64,000 bases of DNA, from assembly GCA_025093985.1 (NCBI GenBank), contig JACAAK010000011.1, positions 1 through 64,000 of the forward strand. The letters run 5' to 3'. Below, piece by piece: positions 46,497 to 58,588 of the stretch; position 1 is the first letter of the stretch; each line of letters starts with the position of its first letter. Both the position numbers and the translations under genes were made by a program. A model generated the notes under the pieces. It searched no databases, was not told the DNA's origin, and worked only from the letters and a program-made list of their open reading frames with translations. This DNA is from Calvatia gigantea (taxonomy: Eukaryota; Basidiomycota; Agaricomycetes; Agaricales; Lycoperdaceae).

Positions 46497-49285
46497 TAAT
46501 ATCTTGGCGCTAAAACACTTGTAAGAATTATAATATTTGGTGGGTATATGGTGGGATAATAATATACTGTAATGCATATTAACTTCACAAAATGACGGCC
46601 GCGAACCTCGTTTTTGTGTCGAGGTCGTCTCGAACACCTTTGAACATTCATGTAGCACAGTTCAACATCGAAGCGATTAAATATCTCGATTCATGCTGAT
46701 TGACAAGTGAGAATGATGAGGGCTTCGCTCGTGTACTAGCCGCCGTGGAGACAGCAGGTCGGTTGCCTACGAAAGGGCACCCGAACGACATCTCACGCTA
46801 ACAGGTACATCAACCGTCCCCCATAATCGTACCACCACCCACCCCCTCCGTCATTCCGAGCCATCCATTGCTTCATCTCTGAGCTGTGTGTCACTCGTCC
46901 AGTCTGCCGCAAATCACATACGGATCATTTACCTCCTTGAAAAGTACGACATGGTTTCGGATGGTTCGAAGGAGTACTACTCGTGATCTGAATTAGACAA
47001 ACGGCGGTCTTGGCCGGTGGCCACTGACCTGGCCTTTCGCGCGAGCTCTGGCCATCGTTTCCCCCTAACAATCTTAGTGTGGCGACTTTGGCGTTGATCC
47101 ATGAAGAAGTTCAGTAGCACACGGTTCGGAGTGCGGGGAATTTTGAGCGAATCTTATGTGCTTAGCGTGAATGACTCTCCAATCCCGTATATCAGGTGGA
47201 ACCTAAAACCCAATACAAACTCAGCGAAGAAGTGGACAAGACTTTCAGAGAGAGAGGGGGAGCTTCGAGCATATCTAAGACCCGCAACACGAGTCGGAAA
47301 GGGGCAAGTTGTGGGTGCGGCGGTGTGCGCGGATTCTCAGCTAATAAGATGTTCCTGTCTGCCAAGCTCAAGTACGCGTGGTCACATAGCCAGGGTGCTC
47401 ATTCACACCGGCGAATGTATTATTGGCTCGATTTATTCCCTTTTGGATATCCGCTTGTCTTCCAACCAATGGGTCCCTCCTGCTGCTCGCAGGCCAGTGG
47501 CCCTACTTATCTGATTCTATTCCAGGTTACAGGAGGTAACTTGAACAAGCGGTGGAGAGGTGATCACAAAAGGGATATAATGTAGTCAAGTCGTCGTCAT
47601 ATCCCAAAGTCCTGTGCTTGTAGTTCAACAAAACAAACCGACTGTGTTTATTACAAATGATCTCGCTAGCTAAAAAATCTCGTGGTCTTCATTCAGGTAG
47701 TAAGGCGATCCCTCGATCTCACTATAAAACTCGCTCCCTTGTGCCGATCATAGAAAACAAAAATCCACAGCATTGGATAGGAAGGGAATGGCTACAGCCA
47801 CAACATTCAGCACTGGAGGATGGCATTGTCGCACTAATTGACAAGTATTCGCTTCACAACTTACAGCTTTCGTGCTTATAAGTGGATGCACAGCGCATGG
47901 TTCATCAGAAGGGCGAGAAATGGGCCATCAGGTTGTCTGAGGCAAGCTGTCTAAGGGGGGATCAGTGGCGTAACATCGGTGTTCTGGGGGTAAGGGGGTT
48001 ATGGTCGGTTTCATTCAACGACCATGTTACCCTTTGTTAATCTTGCACAGGGTAGCATTCAAACCTGGTTAACTGTTATGTTTGAAAGGTTTGTTTACTA
48101 ATTGTTCGGGCATGGTTGAAAACGTTGTACCTTCACTCTATTTCTCCTGTTGAATCGACAAACGAAGGAGTTTATGGGGTGATAGATTACATGGAGACAA
48201 AACGCACTGAAAATAGTAATCGTACGAAGCGATAGTTATATCTAGGGTGTCGCCGCTGTGCCTATCGCATAAGACAGGTCGCGAAACCAGAAAACTGACA
48301 CACTACCGTGCTCAGCGCCCAACACTTGTGATTGTACCCAAAGTTCCGTCCAATCCGGCAATTGCCCTGACAAAGGGGAATCAGAATACTGCAGCAAGGG
48401 ACCGCATATGTTCACCTGTACTTCCGAGACTGATCATCAAAGTTTTTCGGCGCTCTATGCCAATTTCCCTAGGTGGTCTACGCAGCTACGAGATATCAGG
48501 AACAAGGGCACACCAGGAAGCGCACTTCCATGTCGGTTGCAGGGATGTTCTGTTGGTGCAACCCGCAAACAAGTACGCCTGGAAAAAGAGGAAAGCCATT
48601 TACTAATGCATTCACTGGGGAAAGATTTCGCAAATATTTCCGCTTGGAGCGGGAGGCGGGGCTGGAAATAAAAGAAGGCAGTGGTGTACTCACCGCGTGT
48701 CATGCAAAAATCATCTCCTTGAGAATCCCACGAAAAGTAGGCTATCGAACTTGGCCTGTTCCAACGAGTGATACACACACATCAGAAATTGACTGTGGCA
48801 AGATGCATGAGTATGCACCTTCCGGAACACGCACCTCCACGCACTCCGGGGTTAATGTATTTCGTCATCTGCATGTGGCAGCCCTGAAAGGAACATCTAA
48901 ATATGGTGTGTTTTCACCACATTTTCGACGAACAGCGCACCCTTGTTCCAGAAATAGTAATACTTCCCTGAGTCCTCCCGCAAGCTTAATGAAGTATGTT
49001 ACCATATCCGGACAGTCGCTTGTGGGCGTTAAGCCGGGTCATCGTCTATTACAGACCTGAGGCGTCTGTTGTTCCCGTTCCCCTGTATTTTTGGCAGATG
49101 AAGCTCCTTGTGCCAAATTGGGCGTTTAGTTTCAATAGAAAGCTGTGGGCCGAGAGTATAAGTAGGTAGCATTCGTGCCTACTTTCTTCCCTCAGCTTAG
49201 GTCAATAAGATCGACGCGTATTCACCCCTCGCGATTCATAGCTCCACCTAATACCCCAATATCCATTCATTCACATAAATCTACA
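46497..49285. other. Long stretch without a recognised gene
   Basis: Contains a 75-base segment (46745-46825) similar to 20425-20500 and ORFs of up to 195 codons (48473-49060, plus) without recognisable motifs. The last 150 bases are the promoter of the small peptide gene, with TATAAGTA near 49157 and a CTTTCTTCCC pyrimidine tract. Confidence 0.4.
49155..49200 (+). promoter_or_regulatory. TATA box and pyrimidine tract of peptide gene
   Basis: GAGTATAAGTAGG lies about 130 bases before the ATG at 49286, followed by CTACTTTCTTCCCTCAGC, a typical strong fungal promoter layout with a CT-rich initiation region. Confidence 0.55.
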
Positions 49286-49536
49286 ATGAACTTCCGCACT
49301 GTTGTCGCTTTCATTGCCGTTGCCTGTGAGTACTCTTAAACACCTTGGATTCTGATGCTCATCGTTATCGTTCGACTGCAGTCATCGCTGGTACTCAAGC
49401 ATCACCCATCCCAGTTGCCGGCTCTGAGGCAGTTACTATTCCCGAAACCCCAACCAACATAGAAGCAGCCCACGCTTCAGTTGCAGACAGCTCTTCCCCT
49501 GTTTCCGAGAGGGGATGCAAATTTTGGTGCTACTAA
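49286..49536 (+). CDS. Small secreted prepropeptide ending in GCKFWCY
   Basis: Two exons: 49286-49325, a 56-base GT-AG intron (GTGAGT...CTGCAG), and 49382-49536. The product is about 64 residues. It starts with a signal peptide (MNFRTVVAFIAVAF then IAGTQA). An Ala/Pro/Ser/Thr/Glu-rich propeptide without Cys follows (ASPIPVAGSEAVTIPETPT...). The end is SSPVSERGCKFWCY. The only two cysteines are in the last six residues, with Lys-Phe-Trp between them, which suggests a small disulfide loop released after a basic residue. This is the architecture of a secreted peptide or RiPP-like precursor. I recognise no family. Good start context (CTACAATGAAC), a TATA box and clean splice sites support a real gene. 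Bioactivity is unknown. Confidence 0.72.
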
Positions 49537-52500
49537 GTGATCGGCTTGATGGTACGTCTCCTTTTCCCAGACTTGTTTTTGTACCGTCCTCACCAGTGCA
49601 TCAGCCGAACTCAGAACTTGACGATTCGCCACAATCTCCATTCCGGGTTGCCATAGTTTTCCATCATTCACACGCTCTCCGTTCGCTTGATGCTTTCTAC
49701 TCCAGGCTTTAAGCCGCCTTCCGCTCCTTTATTCTGGCCTTCTTTCATTTATCAAGACACTCTTTTGTCCTCTCTTCCACCTGCGCGACCCACGTTTTGC
49801 AACTGCTTTCAAACAACCGTTCCCTGTAGCCCTACCATATGTACCGTACTTACTTATCCACCAACTTGTGTATCGCTAACTTACCTTCGATTTTCGCTCC
49901 GCAAACGGGATCACAACCCTGGATAGATTAGGATGTTCTCGCCTTTCCTGTTTTTTTTTTTTCGGTTTATAGACTCATCTGTATATTATAGGGGAATCAT
50001 CAATACATAGCGAATACTATATCTCTGGGAAAAGCTCTCCGTCGAACCATAAACCAGAGATGAACACGAGAACTCTTTATGATTTTTTGATGAGGGTGAC
50101 TGTCGCATGGCTGGTTCCTAAATTTATCTCAAACGAACGCACCAGATGAGTACAAGACAAGCAAAAGGCCCCGGCATGCAGGTGTCTGAGTGGCCGAAGT
50201 CATGCCGTACGCCGTTCCGCACGCCCAATCTGGAAGGTAGTGTTCTTCCTCAAAGAACACTCCCGGAAAACCGAGGCCGCCTAGAATCTCATTAATAGTT
50301 TATAATCCACATCATGTCTGGGTCTTTCCCGCTGGATCGACGTTACAAGCAAGTTTAAGTTACCTGTAATTCAAGCTTTGGAGGTGCTTGGTAAATTGAT
50401 CTGAGAAACCCGTCAAGTCGAATTTCTTCTCACGTTGCAGCCAAGACGCACACAAGCCTGCAGGTCTGCACTTTGTTACTTGGTGGCACTGTTCTCATGA
50501 GCTTGTGGAGTGACAGTTCCCCCGTGAACGACGCGAATAACAAGAGGGTGAGGCAATGCGAAGTTCAAGGAAAAAGTACAGCTTCTGCTGGAGGACGTTG
50601 TGCTAAAGTTATCCGTAGGATACCTTGTTGTCGTATGTTCCAATTCATCTCGGCTGCATAGAAGAATACTTGGTACGGAGTATTTATTCCCTGTTGTTTT
50701 AGAATACTTAGTTTGTTACTAAGGGGGAATAATTTGCGTTTGCGTAGGGAAGGAATGAGGGGCCACAAGGAAAATCCATTACAATATCAAAAACATCATC
50801 CCCATCGTTGCTGAGTGCACTGCATAATACACGTGGTAGAAGGGGGGGGGGTATTGATGATGGTAGTTGACGCGTCGGTAACGGGAAAGCCGACAATTGT
50901 GCATTCTTTCTCGTGGTCTAGAAGGGCGAATTGCAGGAAGAGGTGCGCAGTACTGGGACGATCCTATGACTTACTGTTAAAAACTCTGGTCCCGGGCGAC
51001 GGGAACACTACCACTGTCATCGCTCACGACGCGGGCTGTGCAAGCTAACAGAGGGGTTGCTTTTATGTGTTGGCAAACACAAATTCCCACAGCATCAGAC
51101 GAGGAGCATCAAACGGACTGGAACAAAGCCTACGCCAGTATTGATATCAGCGAGAGGTGCACAGGCAGTGATACATCCCATAATTATATTCCGGTCCCAG
51201 CGAACAGGGCGGGGGCCATGAGAACAACGGCGCGGACCACAGTGCTAGCCCAACCACGGAGATACGAAGGCTAAAATGGGATTTTCGAAACCGAGTGTTT
51301 GGTGGATATATCCTTCGAGGGCCATTCCTGTCAAGTGAACGAATGAAATTGAAGATATTCGGCAACAAAGACGGGTGTGCACAACTAGAGAATGCGATAG
51401 CATCAAGTAGTTTAGAACCATTGCGTGGCGGCAATGATCACAAGATACGGAGAGGGCAAAGCCCCAACATTTTCCATGGTGTTTATTTTTTGAGGACTGG
51501 AGAGCAAGGACAAACAAACTACCTCATCACCATGAAGTAGTTGAGTTACTTGCCAACTCCACGACATTGCATACCTAATCACCCATATTCAGGTCCTCGT
51601 TTGGATACTACGGATCTTGGTGATTAGCGCACTCCTGATGAGCTCAGCGTAAAGCAGGACAACGGACGTATAACCCCAGATGAAGGGCTGATCATGAGTC
51701 GTAGAGAGGACGGACACGAACCATCTGGCCTCCACCGTAAGACGATGGTGAGGTCGACCACTCCAGAGTCGCGATAAACCCTAATAAGATAGTATGGAGT
51801 GAAGACAACGAGCCGGGAGGGGGTCCGATGAACCTCGATGACGATCATTGGGGATCCCCGTGACCAGGTGGTGGTGGTACAAAGAGGTTTCTGTGATGCC
51901 TGGGAGAGCAGTGAAGGAGAATCCATCAATAGTGTTGAGGCTGGTGTCAACACACCATATCACGGAGGAATGCGCTGAGCCGTTAGAACAGCTTTGAATT
52001 CTCCCTTCCACCACGGACGATCAATGATTAATGATCCCTCGCTTGTGCTGTTTGTTTGAACTACCGTCCGAAGACCACCGTGTTATACTGTTGGCGCTCA
52101 TTGTGGAAGGCAACTAAATCAGTAACTAAGTACGATGGAAGCTCATTTGTTCCCAGCTTCGCGTAGAAATTGGAGGTGCCCCGAGTAACATTCTTCTGTG
52201 AGTCATTGTATTTGACCAGTCAATTTACCATGCCCATTTTCAGTGTATGATGCTACGAAAGCTACGCAGAGTGAACAAATTAGTGTTCAGCTTGCCGGTC
52301 TCACACTCTTCCCGCCATAAAGCAAGCGGATTCTCAGGCACGAAAATTTGACTGATATCTTCCCACCATCTTTCGTTTCAAAATGTAAGGATACCGTTCC
52401 ATGTTCGTACGAGGACAAATGGACATGTCAGCGAAGACTTCCTTGTATATTGAGAGAAGCTCCCAGATTGCGCCCCAGAATGCTTGTGGGTCTTAAAGAC

Positions 52501-53099
52501 GAATCCCTTTGATAGTATATACATGCATGCATAGTTTCGAATTTCAGGCTAAGACACTCATATATCTGGCTCTGTCCATCGTAGACTTACTCCTATTATC
52601 AAACCTGCAAAAAGCACGTTTGCTCAGATCTCAGTTGCAAACAATGAGCTGACAAACTCTAGGGATGCACGGTGGATCAAGTGCCTAGTAAGTTTCCGTG
52701 GCCCTCTTATGTTGTGCCGTATCTCGAGTTTGTGTAGGTGTTGTACCTTTTCATCGCGGAGACGGCGAATACGGGTATATGTATGATATTGACGTATCAG
52801 CCCATAATCCCGGACTATGGTACGCCCGCCAACTAGGTTCACATTCTTTAACTTTTAACGCCCCACCCAGGCCACCAGCTGGTTCTCTTTCCAGTTAGTG
52901 AGTATCGTTGATATGCGCACCAGCCAAGCTACTGACAAGTATCGACGAAAGTGCTTGCTGCAGATGAGAATATGCTTGGCCTTTCAAGCGATTTTGTAAC
53001 CATCATCTCCGCTCTCACCCCCAGAACCCCTAACTAATTGTAAGTTACTCCAGGTCCTCGGAGAGATCTCGCAGCGTTGGTATACAACGCCCCAGGTCG
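49537..53099. other. Long stretch without a recognised gene
   Basis: Only short unrelated ORFs. Noted: a perfect 9-bp hairpin (AGTGTTCTT/AAGAACACT) at 50239-50261, and a roughly 50-base segment at 51505-51556 that recurs at 54983-55031. Confidence 0.4.
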
Positions 53100-53632
53100 T
53101 TATATCCATCCCCATCCATATTTTTTTTGCTTGGAGATTCATCGGCTCACAAAACAGACTATTGCACCAATAGTCAGTCGTAGCCTTTGTCCTTGGTTTC
53201 CTTCGATAGGTCGTGTACCTGCGTATAGTTCAGCTTCTGCTGTCGTAGTATTGATCTATGACGAATACCAGCTGGCGGTATCTGGACAGGAATCACGATC
53301 ACAATTATTAGATTATTTAAACGCAAGCCAGATCTTCTTGGGCCAACTCTTATGTGGATCGTCTCAGCGGTCATTGCGAATTTACTCATCGCCGGTACAT
53401 TCCTATTAAACCTAGTGCGTCGTTTTGAACCACGTGCAAGGCCTTGGGTAATGGTACATACTCGAGTACTAACCACGGTTCGTAGTCGAAGCTTAGAACC
53501 AGGTCCAATGCCACAAATGAAGCCATCTCAAAGACCATCCGAAGTAAGTAGGCAAGCATACGCTCACATAATGATGTCGCTCAGGAAGGTCCACAACCAT
53601 CTAGTGACAGTGCAAACTGGAATTGTGATGTA
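53100..53632 (+). pseudogene. Possible DUF6534-like remnant
   Basis: One stretch, LGPTLMWIVSAVIANLLIAGTF then LLNLVRRFEPRARP (53340-53430), matches in spacing and character the penultimate TM segment of DUF6534 proteins (compare IWLLASAVADVSIASSMAYI in the gene at 45 kb). No other part of the family is readable. It could be a decayed paralog or chance hydrophobicity. Confidence 0.3.
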
Positions 53633-55049
53633 GGCGCCTTGTGTCCCATCTGTTTCCAATGCGACTAAAACTGGTTTAGGGCCTTTTTTTCCGCTGGGGA
53701 CCTTATTCTCTTCACAGGTATGTCCTTCTGCGAGGGAATCTCGGAAGAGTGTAGCTGATACATCGACCTCTAGTTCTTAGAGTATGCTAATTCTTAATTC
53801 TCTTTTTGGGTCACTCCTCACTGTGCCGCTGGTGTTACCAACAGAAAACCGCATGGTGTGTTATTTTCGTTACGAATTTCCATATCTCCTACTCAAGAGA
53901 TGTTACCCGTCAGGAATTTCCTTTCGGACCTGCCTTTGACGAAAGTCTATGCGAACTGCTTATTGTCCATTTTAAACGCTCGGACTGGCCTACGGGAAAT
54001 GCCAAACAACTCCGATCGCTGGCAAATGTCAACAAGTGCTAGCCGTCGTACGGTAGGTTCCGAATTTCGCAGTATTTCGTAGTGCCTGAGCTGCTCGCTA
54101 GAATGAGTTCCTTTATCAAGCGGTCACTCCAGTAATTCAAATCTGACTCTATATTGTTAAGAATGGCTAACTGATGACCTAGTTTCGCACTCAGCCGTCC
54201 ATTCATGATACGGAGCCACCAGAGTACCGGTCATTCGAAAGATCTTCACGCTCGCAGAATGGCGACGCTGAATATAATATAACCGTGAACCAGGCACGTT
54301 CCTCTTGAGTAAAATGCCTTAATCCAGTCCTAAAAGGTTTCTCAGCTTGTCGGGGCAGCGCCGCTACCAGCAAAAGTGGCAGCAATATAATCTGAGGTTC
54401 TAAATGACTTCACCGGGATTATTATTGGCGCGCCTTGCTGGTCCGATTATAATATGTTACAGAACTATATTTCTCCCCTTCGTTACTTAACACGCACTTC
54501 GTTGTACATTCCTTGGATTCCGAATTTTCTTTAACAAAGGTTGTTGAATCTGACTGACTGTTTGCATGGGGGGGGAAAGAGTATATGAGAATTGAAGTCC
54601 AGCTTAAGGCATTCGTTCTGATATTCTCGCGTACCTGATGGGCGTCCGCCCTACCCGCTAGCATTGAAAGTGAAATTAATTTGCCGAAGGGGGGTTATGC
54701 GCAACATGCTAGTGGCTAACCGGCCTCCCTGATTGAAAGACCTGTGCGGCGCAGGGAATATTCTTAATGTACCTCTCCTTCAATATGTGCCTATCACAAG
54801 TCGATCACGAAGGCGACGCCAGTCGGGGGCCAAAGCGTGCGTCAGATTTTCAACCCTGCCTCGAGTCTATTCGAAATCGCATGGTACTCCCAAGAATAGG
54901 TGTGAATCATATCTTCTGGAGGGAATAAGGGTGAACAGGGGACTCACCAGGACCAGTAGGGACGTGGGTGTGATGGACAACAAGGACAAACAAACTACCT
55001 CACCACCGTTTAGTTGAGTTGCTTGCCAACACCCAGAACCTCGCATCCT
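53633..55049. other. No recognised gene; promoter of 55050 gene
   Basis: ORFs of 60-94 codons on both strands without motifs. The last 70 bases carry the CAAGGACAAACAAACTACC repeat shared with 51507 and lie in the probable 5' leader of the next gene. Confidence 0.4.
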
Positions 55050-55608
55050 ATGGCCAGACCAGAACCTGAGGAAGAGCAGCCCTTGCTCAGCACACACGAT
55101 GACAGCAACAACGATGAACTCTCTGTCGAAAACACCGTCCTCGACACTCCCAGTCATCCAGCCGACCCCGACGAAGGCAACGAGGAAACACCCCATGTCA
55201 ATGATCCTCGGTTCAATCCACCCCCACCGTCGCCGTGGAAGCGTGTGGCACTGATTGCCTTCATCGTCTTACTCTTCTTCTGTGGCTTCCAGTTGCGAGC
55301 TGCACTTATGCGGGGTCGGAAACCCAATGTGATCTATGCCTCCCGGTCCGTCGCTCGCTTGTCGACCAACGGCGCACACTACTCACCCACTTCTTAGCTA
55401 CTCAAAGGAATACAAATTTAGACCTGCTGCCAGCCCCGTTATCACAGAACATCTGAAGGATGGTCGTGTACGACTGCGAGGTGCTCTTCCTACCCCAACA
55501 GAGACCCCCACTCCCACAAAGACTTCGGCAAAGAAAAGACGCTCTAAAGCCGGTCGTGCCGAGAAGAAGGCGAAAAGGAAGAAGGCTTCAGCCACTGCAA
55601 GAGGATGA
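55050..55608 (+). CDS. Single-TM protein with Pro-rich head and basic tail
   Basis: Exon 1 is 55050-55345 and exon 2 is 55398-55608, joined by a 52-base GT-AG intron that restores SRYSKEYKF. The product is 168 residues. An acidic N-terminus (MARPEPEEEQPLLS, with a dileucine-like EEEQPLL sorting motif) and DPRFNPPPPSPWKR precede one TM helix (VALIAFIVLLFFCGFQL). After YSKEYKFRPAASPVITEHL comes KDGRVRLRGALPTPTETPTP and a very basic end (KKRRSKAGRAEKKAKRKK). It looks like a conserved basidiomycete type II membrane protein of unknown function. The alternative upstream start at 55014 adds 12 residues and is less likely. Confidence 0.75.
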
Positions 55609-56299
55609 TCCATTGACACCAGTCAATCAACCGCTCTTTGTAAGTGAAAATATTTGCCTCGACAGATGCTCCCTGATTCATTACTCAGTAGCTTTTAGCC
55701 TGTCGGACATTACCTCTATATACCTATTATTTATGTGACTAATACTATCATTCCTTCCATATTCCGTCTCATCCAGTTTCACCTCTTAACCTCATTCCTC
55801 GTGGATCATTGATGCTGCGCCCTACACGCGTTCTCCCCTCGTGTTTTCGGGGTGATGCACACGTGTCTTATCGCGCGGCACCTTACACCTTGTCCGAGGC
55901 ACTCTATACTTACGGATAGCTCTTGGTACTCAGACATTGCAGTGTGTTCCTTAGGTCCTCGACGTGACCAGTCCTGATGTGAGCCGTCCACTTAACTTCC
56001 CGAAATCGAGACCTCCTCATTTTGTTTACGTAGTCAATTAATTTCCCTGAGGCAGTGCCTACTGTCCTTCGATAGCCGCTAACAGTGTCGGAACATCCAG
56101 CGATACCTCCTCTCCACACATTCATCATCCAATGGGCCCCGACAATGGGAGCCAAGGTCAGGGTCGAACACGTGTTTGATACGTTACAAGAGGAAAACAC
56201 CCCAGCTCTAAATAGAAACTTGCAAACAGTCATGGAGCTCTATACGTCTTTTTCTCTTCCCTCTACCTTCCCCCCCCGCCTCCGTTTGTTTCGTGGCCC
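55609..56299. other. Intergenic, no supported gene
   Basis: AT-rich 3' flank of the previous gene, then the promoter of the second Chs7-like gene with a pyrimidine tract (TCTTTTTCTCTTCCCTC) and CCCCCCCC near 56270. Confidence 0.5.
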
Positions 56300-57515
56300 A
56301 TGGTTCGCTTCGGAGAATTCAAGGATTTGTGTGCACAGACAACGAGTTATGCACTCTGCAACCTCTTCTACCTCCAAGTACGTCTCTGGAACTTCGACTT
56401 CTCTTTAAATCAATCCAGCTGTTGATTTCCCTTTCAGCTACAACGAGGTGCTCCTGAGGTGTTTACGGACGCAAGCCAACGACCATCAGCCCCTGTGGGC
56501 ATCAACCCCGAATGCGGCATCCCTAAACTTCACACCGAGGGTTCGATGTCCAATATTGCCAATAATGTCCTTTGTGGGGTGGGAATTATCATGACCGCGA
56601 TACTACTATGGGGTTGTCAGAAACGAATAGCGGCAGTGGGTACGTTTGTTCCTGTGCCCGATCCCTATACGACTTCTGACAGGGAGGTCCTGTGGACCAG
56701 GACGGGTGGAACTTCGCGCGCTATTAATTACATACCTTCATGTCGCTTCTCCTTCAAATACTCACAGCCGGAGCGCTATTGGAACAGGGAACACAGGCTT
56801 TAGGAGCGCTAACCGCAATTCATACCGGCGTTGTCGCATCACTATTCTGGGTCGTGTTCTGGAACGCGCTCATAACGACACAAGTATTGGATGATGGAAG
56901 GGTAGCTAGCCTGTTTGTGAGTCCATGAGAAGATATCCACTATTTGCGCTTCTGACCCCAAATCTATCTCTATCTCAAATATCTAGATCATGCACTTTGG
57001 TCAATTCGCACTCTTCCTTATAACCATGTTCATCAGCCTTGACACGGCATTTGGATTCACATCGACCTTTGGCGCCGTGTCTGACCCTCCGGAGTCAATA
57101 CGTAGCATTCCCTTGTTCGTTCTGTTGAATATATGGCCTGGCGCGTATGGAACCCACCTCCTTCCCTCTCACCCGTGATCACAAATGCTCATCGAACCTT
57201 ATCAATAGCGCGGCGCTGATTTCGATGGCTATCACCACTTATATTATCATTCACGTCCTACGTGAAATACGACCATTCTGGATATACCTCGCCTCTATGA
57301 TCGCGTTTGCCGCTGCACAAGTGTTTAGATTGAGTCCAGTTGGTGTATCCATTTGCCAGGTTCGTTCATCCATCAATAGGAATTACTTCATACTTAATGT
57401 CCGGACATAGACTTCCAACAATCGAGTGGACGGATCATTCATCGCGACATTCCTTGAGACAGTAGCGATTGTAGTCATGTATTATGGTTGGGCGGATATC
57501 ACCAAGTGTGAGTGA
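56300..57515 (+). CDS. Chs7-like chitin synthase export chaperone, second paralog
   Basis: Diverged paralog of the genes at 5505 and 9886 with the same exon plan. Exon 1 is 56300-56377 (MVRFGEFKDLCAQTTSYALC), exactly as long (78 bases) as in the first paralog. Exon 2 reads APVGINPECG, EGSMSNIANNVLCG and CQKRIAAVG. Exon 3 reads VELRALLITYL, then LLLQILTAGALLEQGTQAL. Exon 4 reads LFLITMFISLDTAFGF and PPESIRSIPLFVLLNIW. Exon 5 reads LISMAITTYIIIHVLREIRP. The last exon reads NNRVDGSFIATFLETVAIVV, then YGWADITKCE, ending at TGA 57513-57515. A one-base shift separates YLHVAS and MSLLLQ near 56735; without it the gene is intact. Likely an ER membrane chaperone for a chitin synthase. Confidence 0.76.
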
Positions 57516-58588
57516 GATACTACTCCTCTGACTAAGGTTGTCATTGACGAACGCGCATTCTCGTAGCCTCCTGGGAGGAGCCTCTGTAACGCGAGGACAG
57601 TTGTATCACATTTTATGGACATACGATCATGATCTCGCAACGAATACTTACGAATCTTGTAATCTTTTTGTTGTGCCAAAAGAACGTCCCGGAACGTTTC
57701 TAACTGCGCTTTCATTGGTATATCGTGTCGTCTCATAAGAGTCCCTGGACCTAGTTTGACCCCAATTTAACCCCCCCCCCCAAAATTACCCCAGCCATGA
57801 TTTGAATATCTCGTTCATAACCCCGTGCCTACCAGCCCCTGAAACAGTAAACTGTTGATATAAGGTCACGCATCATGATCATTCATGAGACACGAGTGAA
57901 CCATTCAACTCTATATATTTTGGCTTTATGGTTTGAGTCGCTGCGCTGTTCTCTAGGACATAAATAAGAGATGATGGAACGTGCCTTGCCCTACCCGATC
58001 GACTATTGTGACAACGCGCAATCATGGACCTGTGATAATTCCTCGGTCCCCATTCACGATAGTATTGCCCAAGGTAAGCACAGCCCCAAGGGTGATGTTA
58101 TTAAGGCATGAATATGGAAGGGAGCGAGGTTGATGCAAAACGAATGAGCATTGATCGGGAGTTCGTCGATAGACATTCTGGAAAATTATAATCCGTCCGT
58201 CGTCGAGCCACCGAAACGCCCTTCCTTTGATGTCAACCGCGTTTGACCCAACAGTGTGGATGGGATTTGGTGTTTGTACGATGTTTTTGACCCGGGCGCC
58301 TTCTCTTTTTAAAACCACGTCCTACCTAAGCGTGATGAATATGACAGAGACGGCGTGTTCTGCTAAGATAATATCCATTTAGGCTGTCAATCTTTCTTAC
58401 ACCACAATACTGTTATCAGCACTTTTCCTCGACCCTCTCCCATGTGTTTTCACCTATTTATCCCAACACCCAAAAAAGGAAAGTCCGAAATTTTGACTTT
58501 CTGGATCGCAGGTCGCTTTTAACTCCCACACACGACCCCCGAATATCTACAAACCGGCCTCTTATCGCGGTACTCGAAAAAAAAAATA
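57516..58588. other. Intergenic, no supported gene
   Basis: Contains a C-rich run near 57770 and only short ORFs (for example 58318-58022 minus). The last 150 bases are the fibrillarin promoter and leader, rich in C, T and A runs. Confidence 0.5.

Noticed and set aside
49495..49536. Homology of the GCKFWCY tail to vertebrate urotensin II or somatostatin
   Set aside because: Residue order differs and the match is only a few residues. It is noted as chance-level resemblance of ring composition, not as homology.
50175..50290. tRNA-like D-arm (TGTCTGAGTGGCCGAAG)
   Set aside because: No matching T-arm, acceptor stem or anticodon arm at the right spacing.
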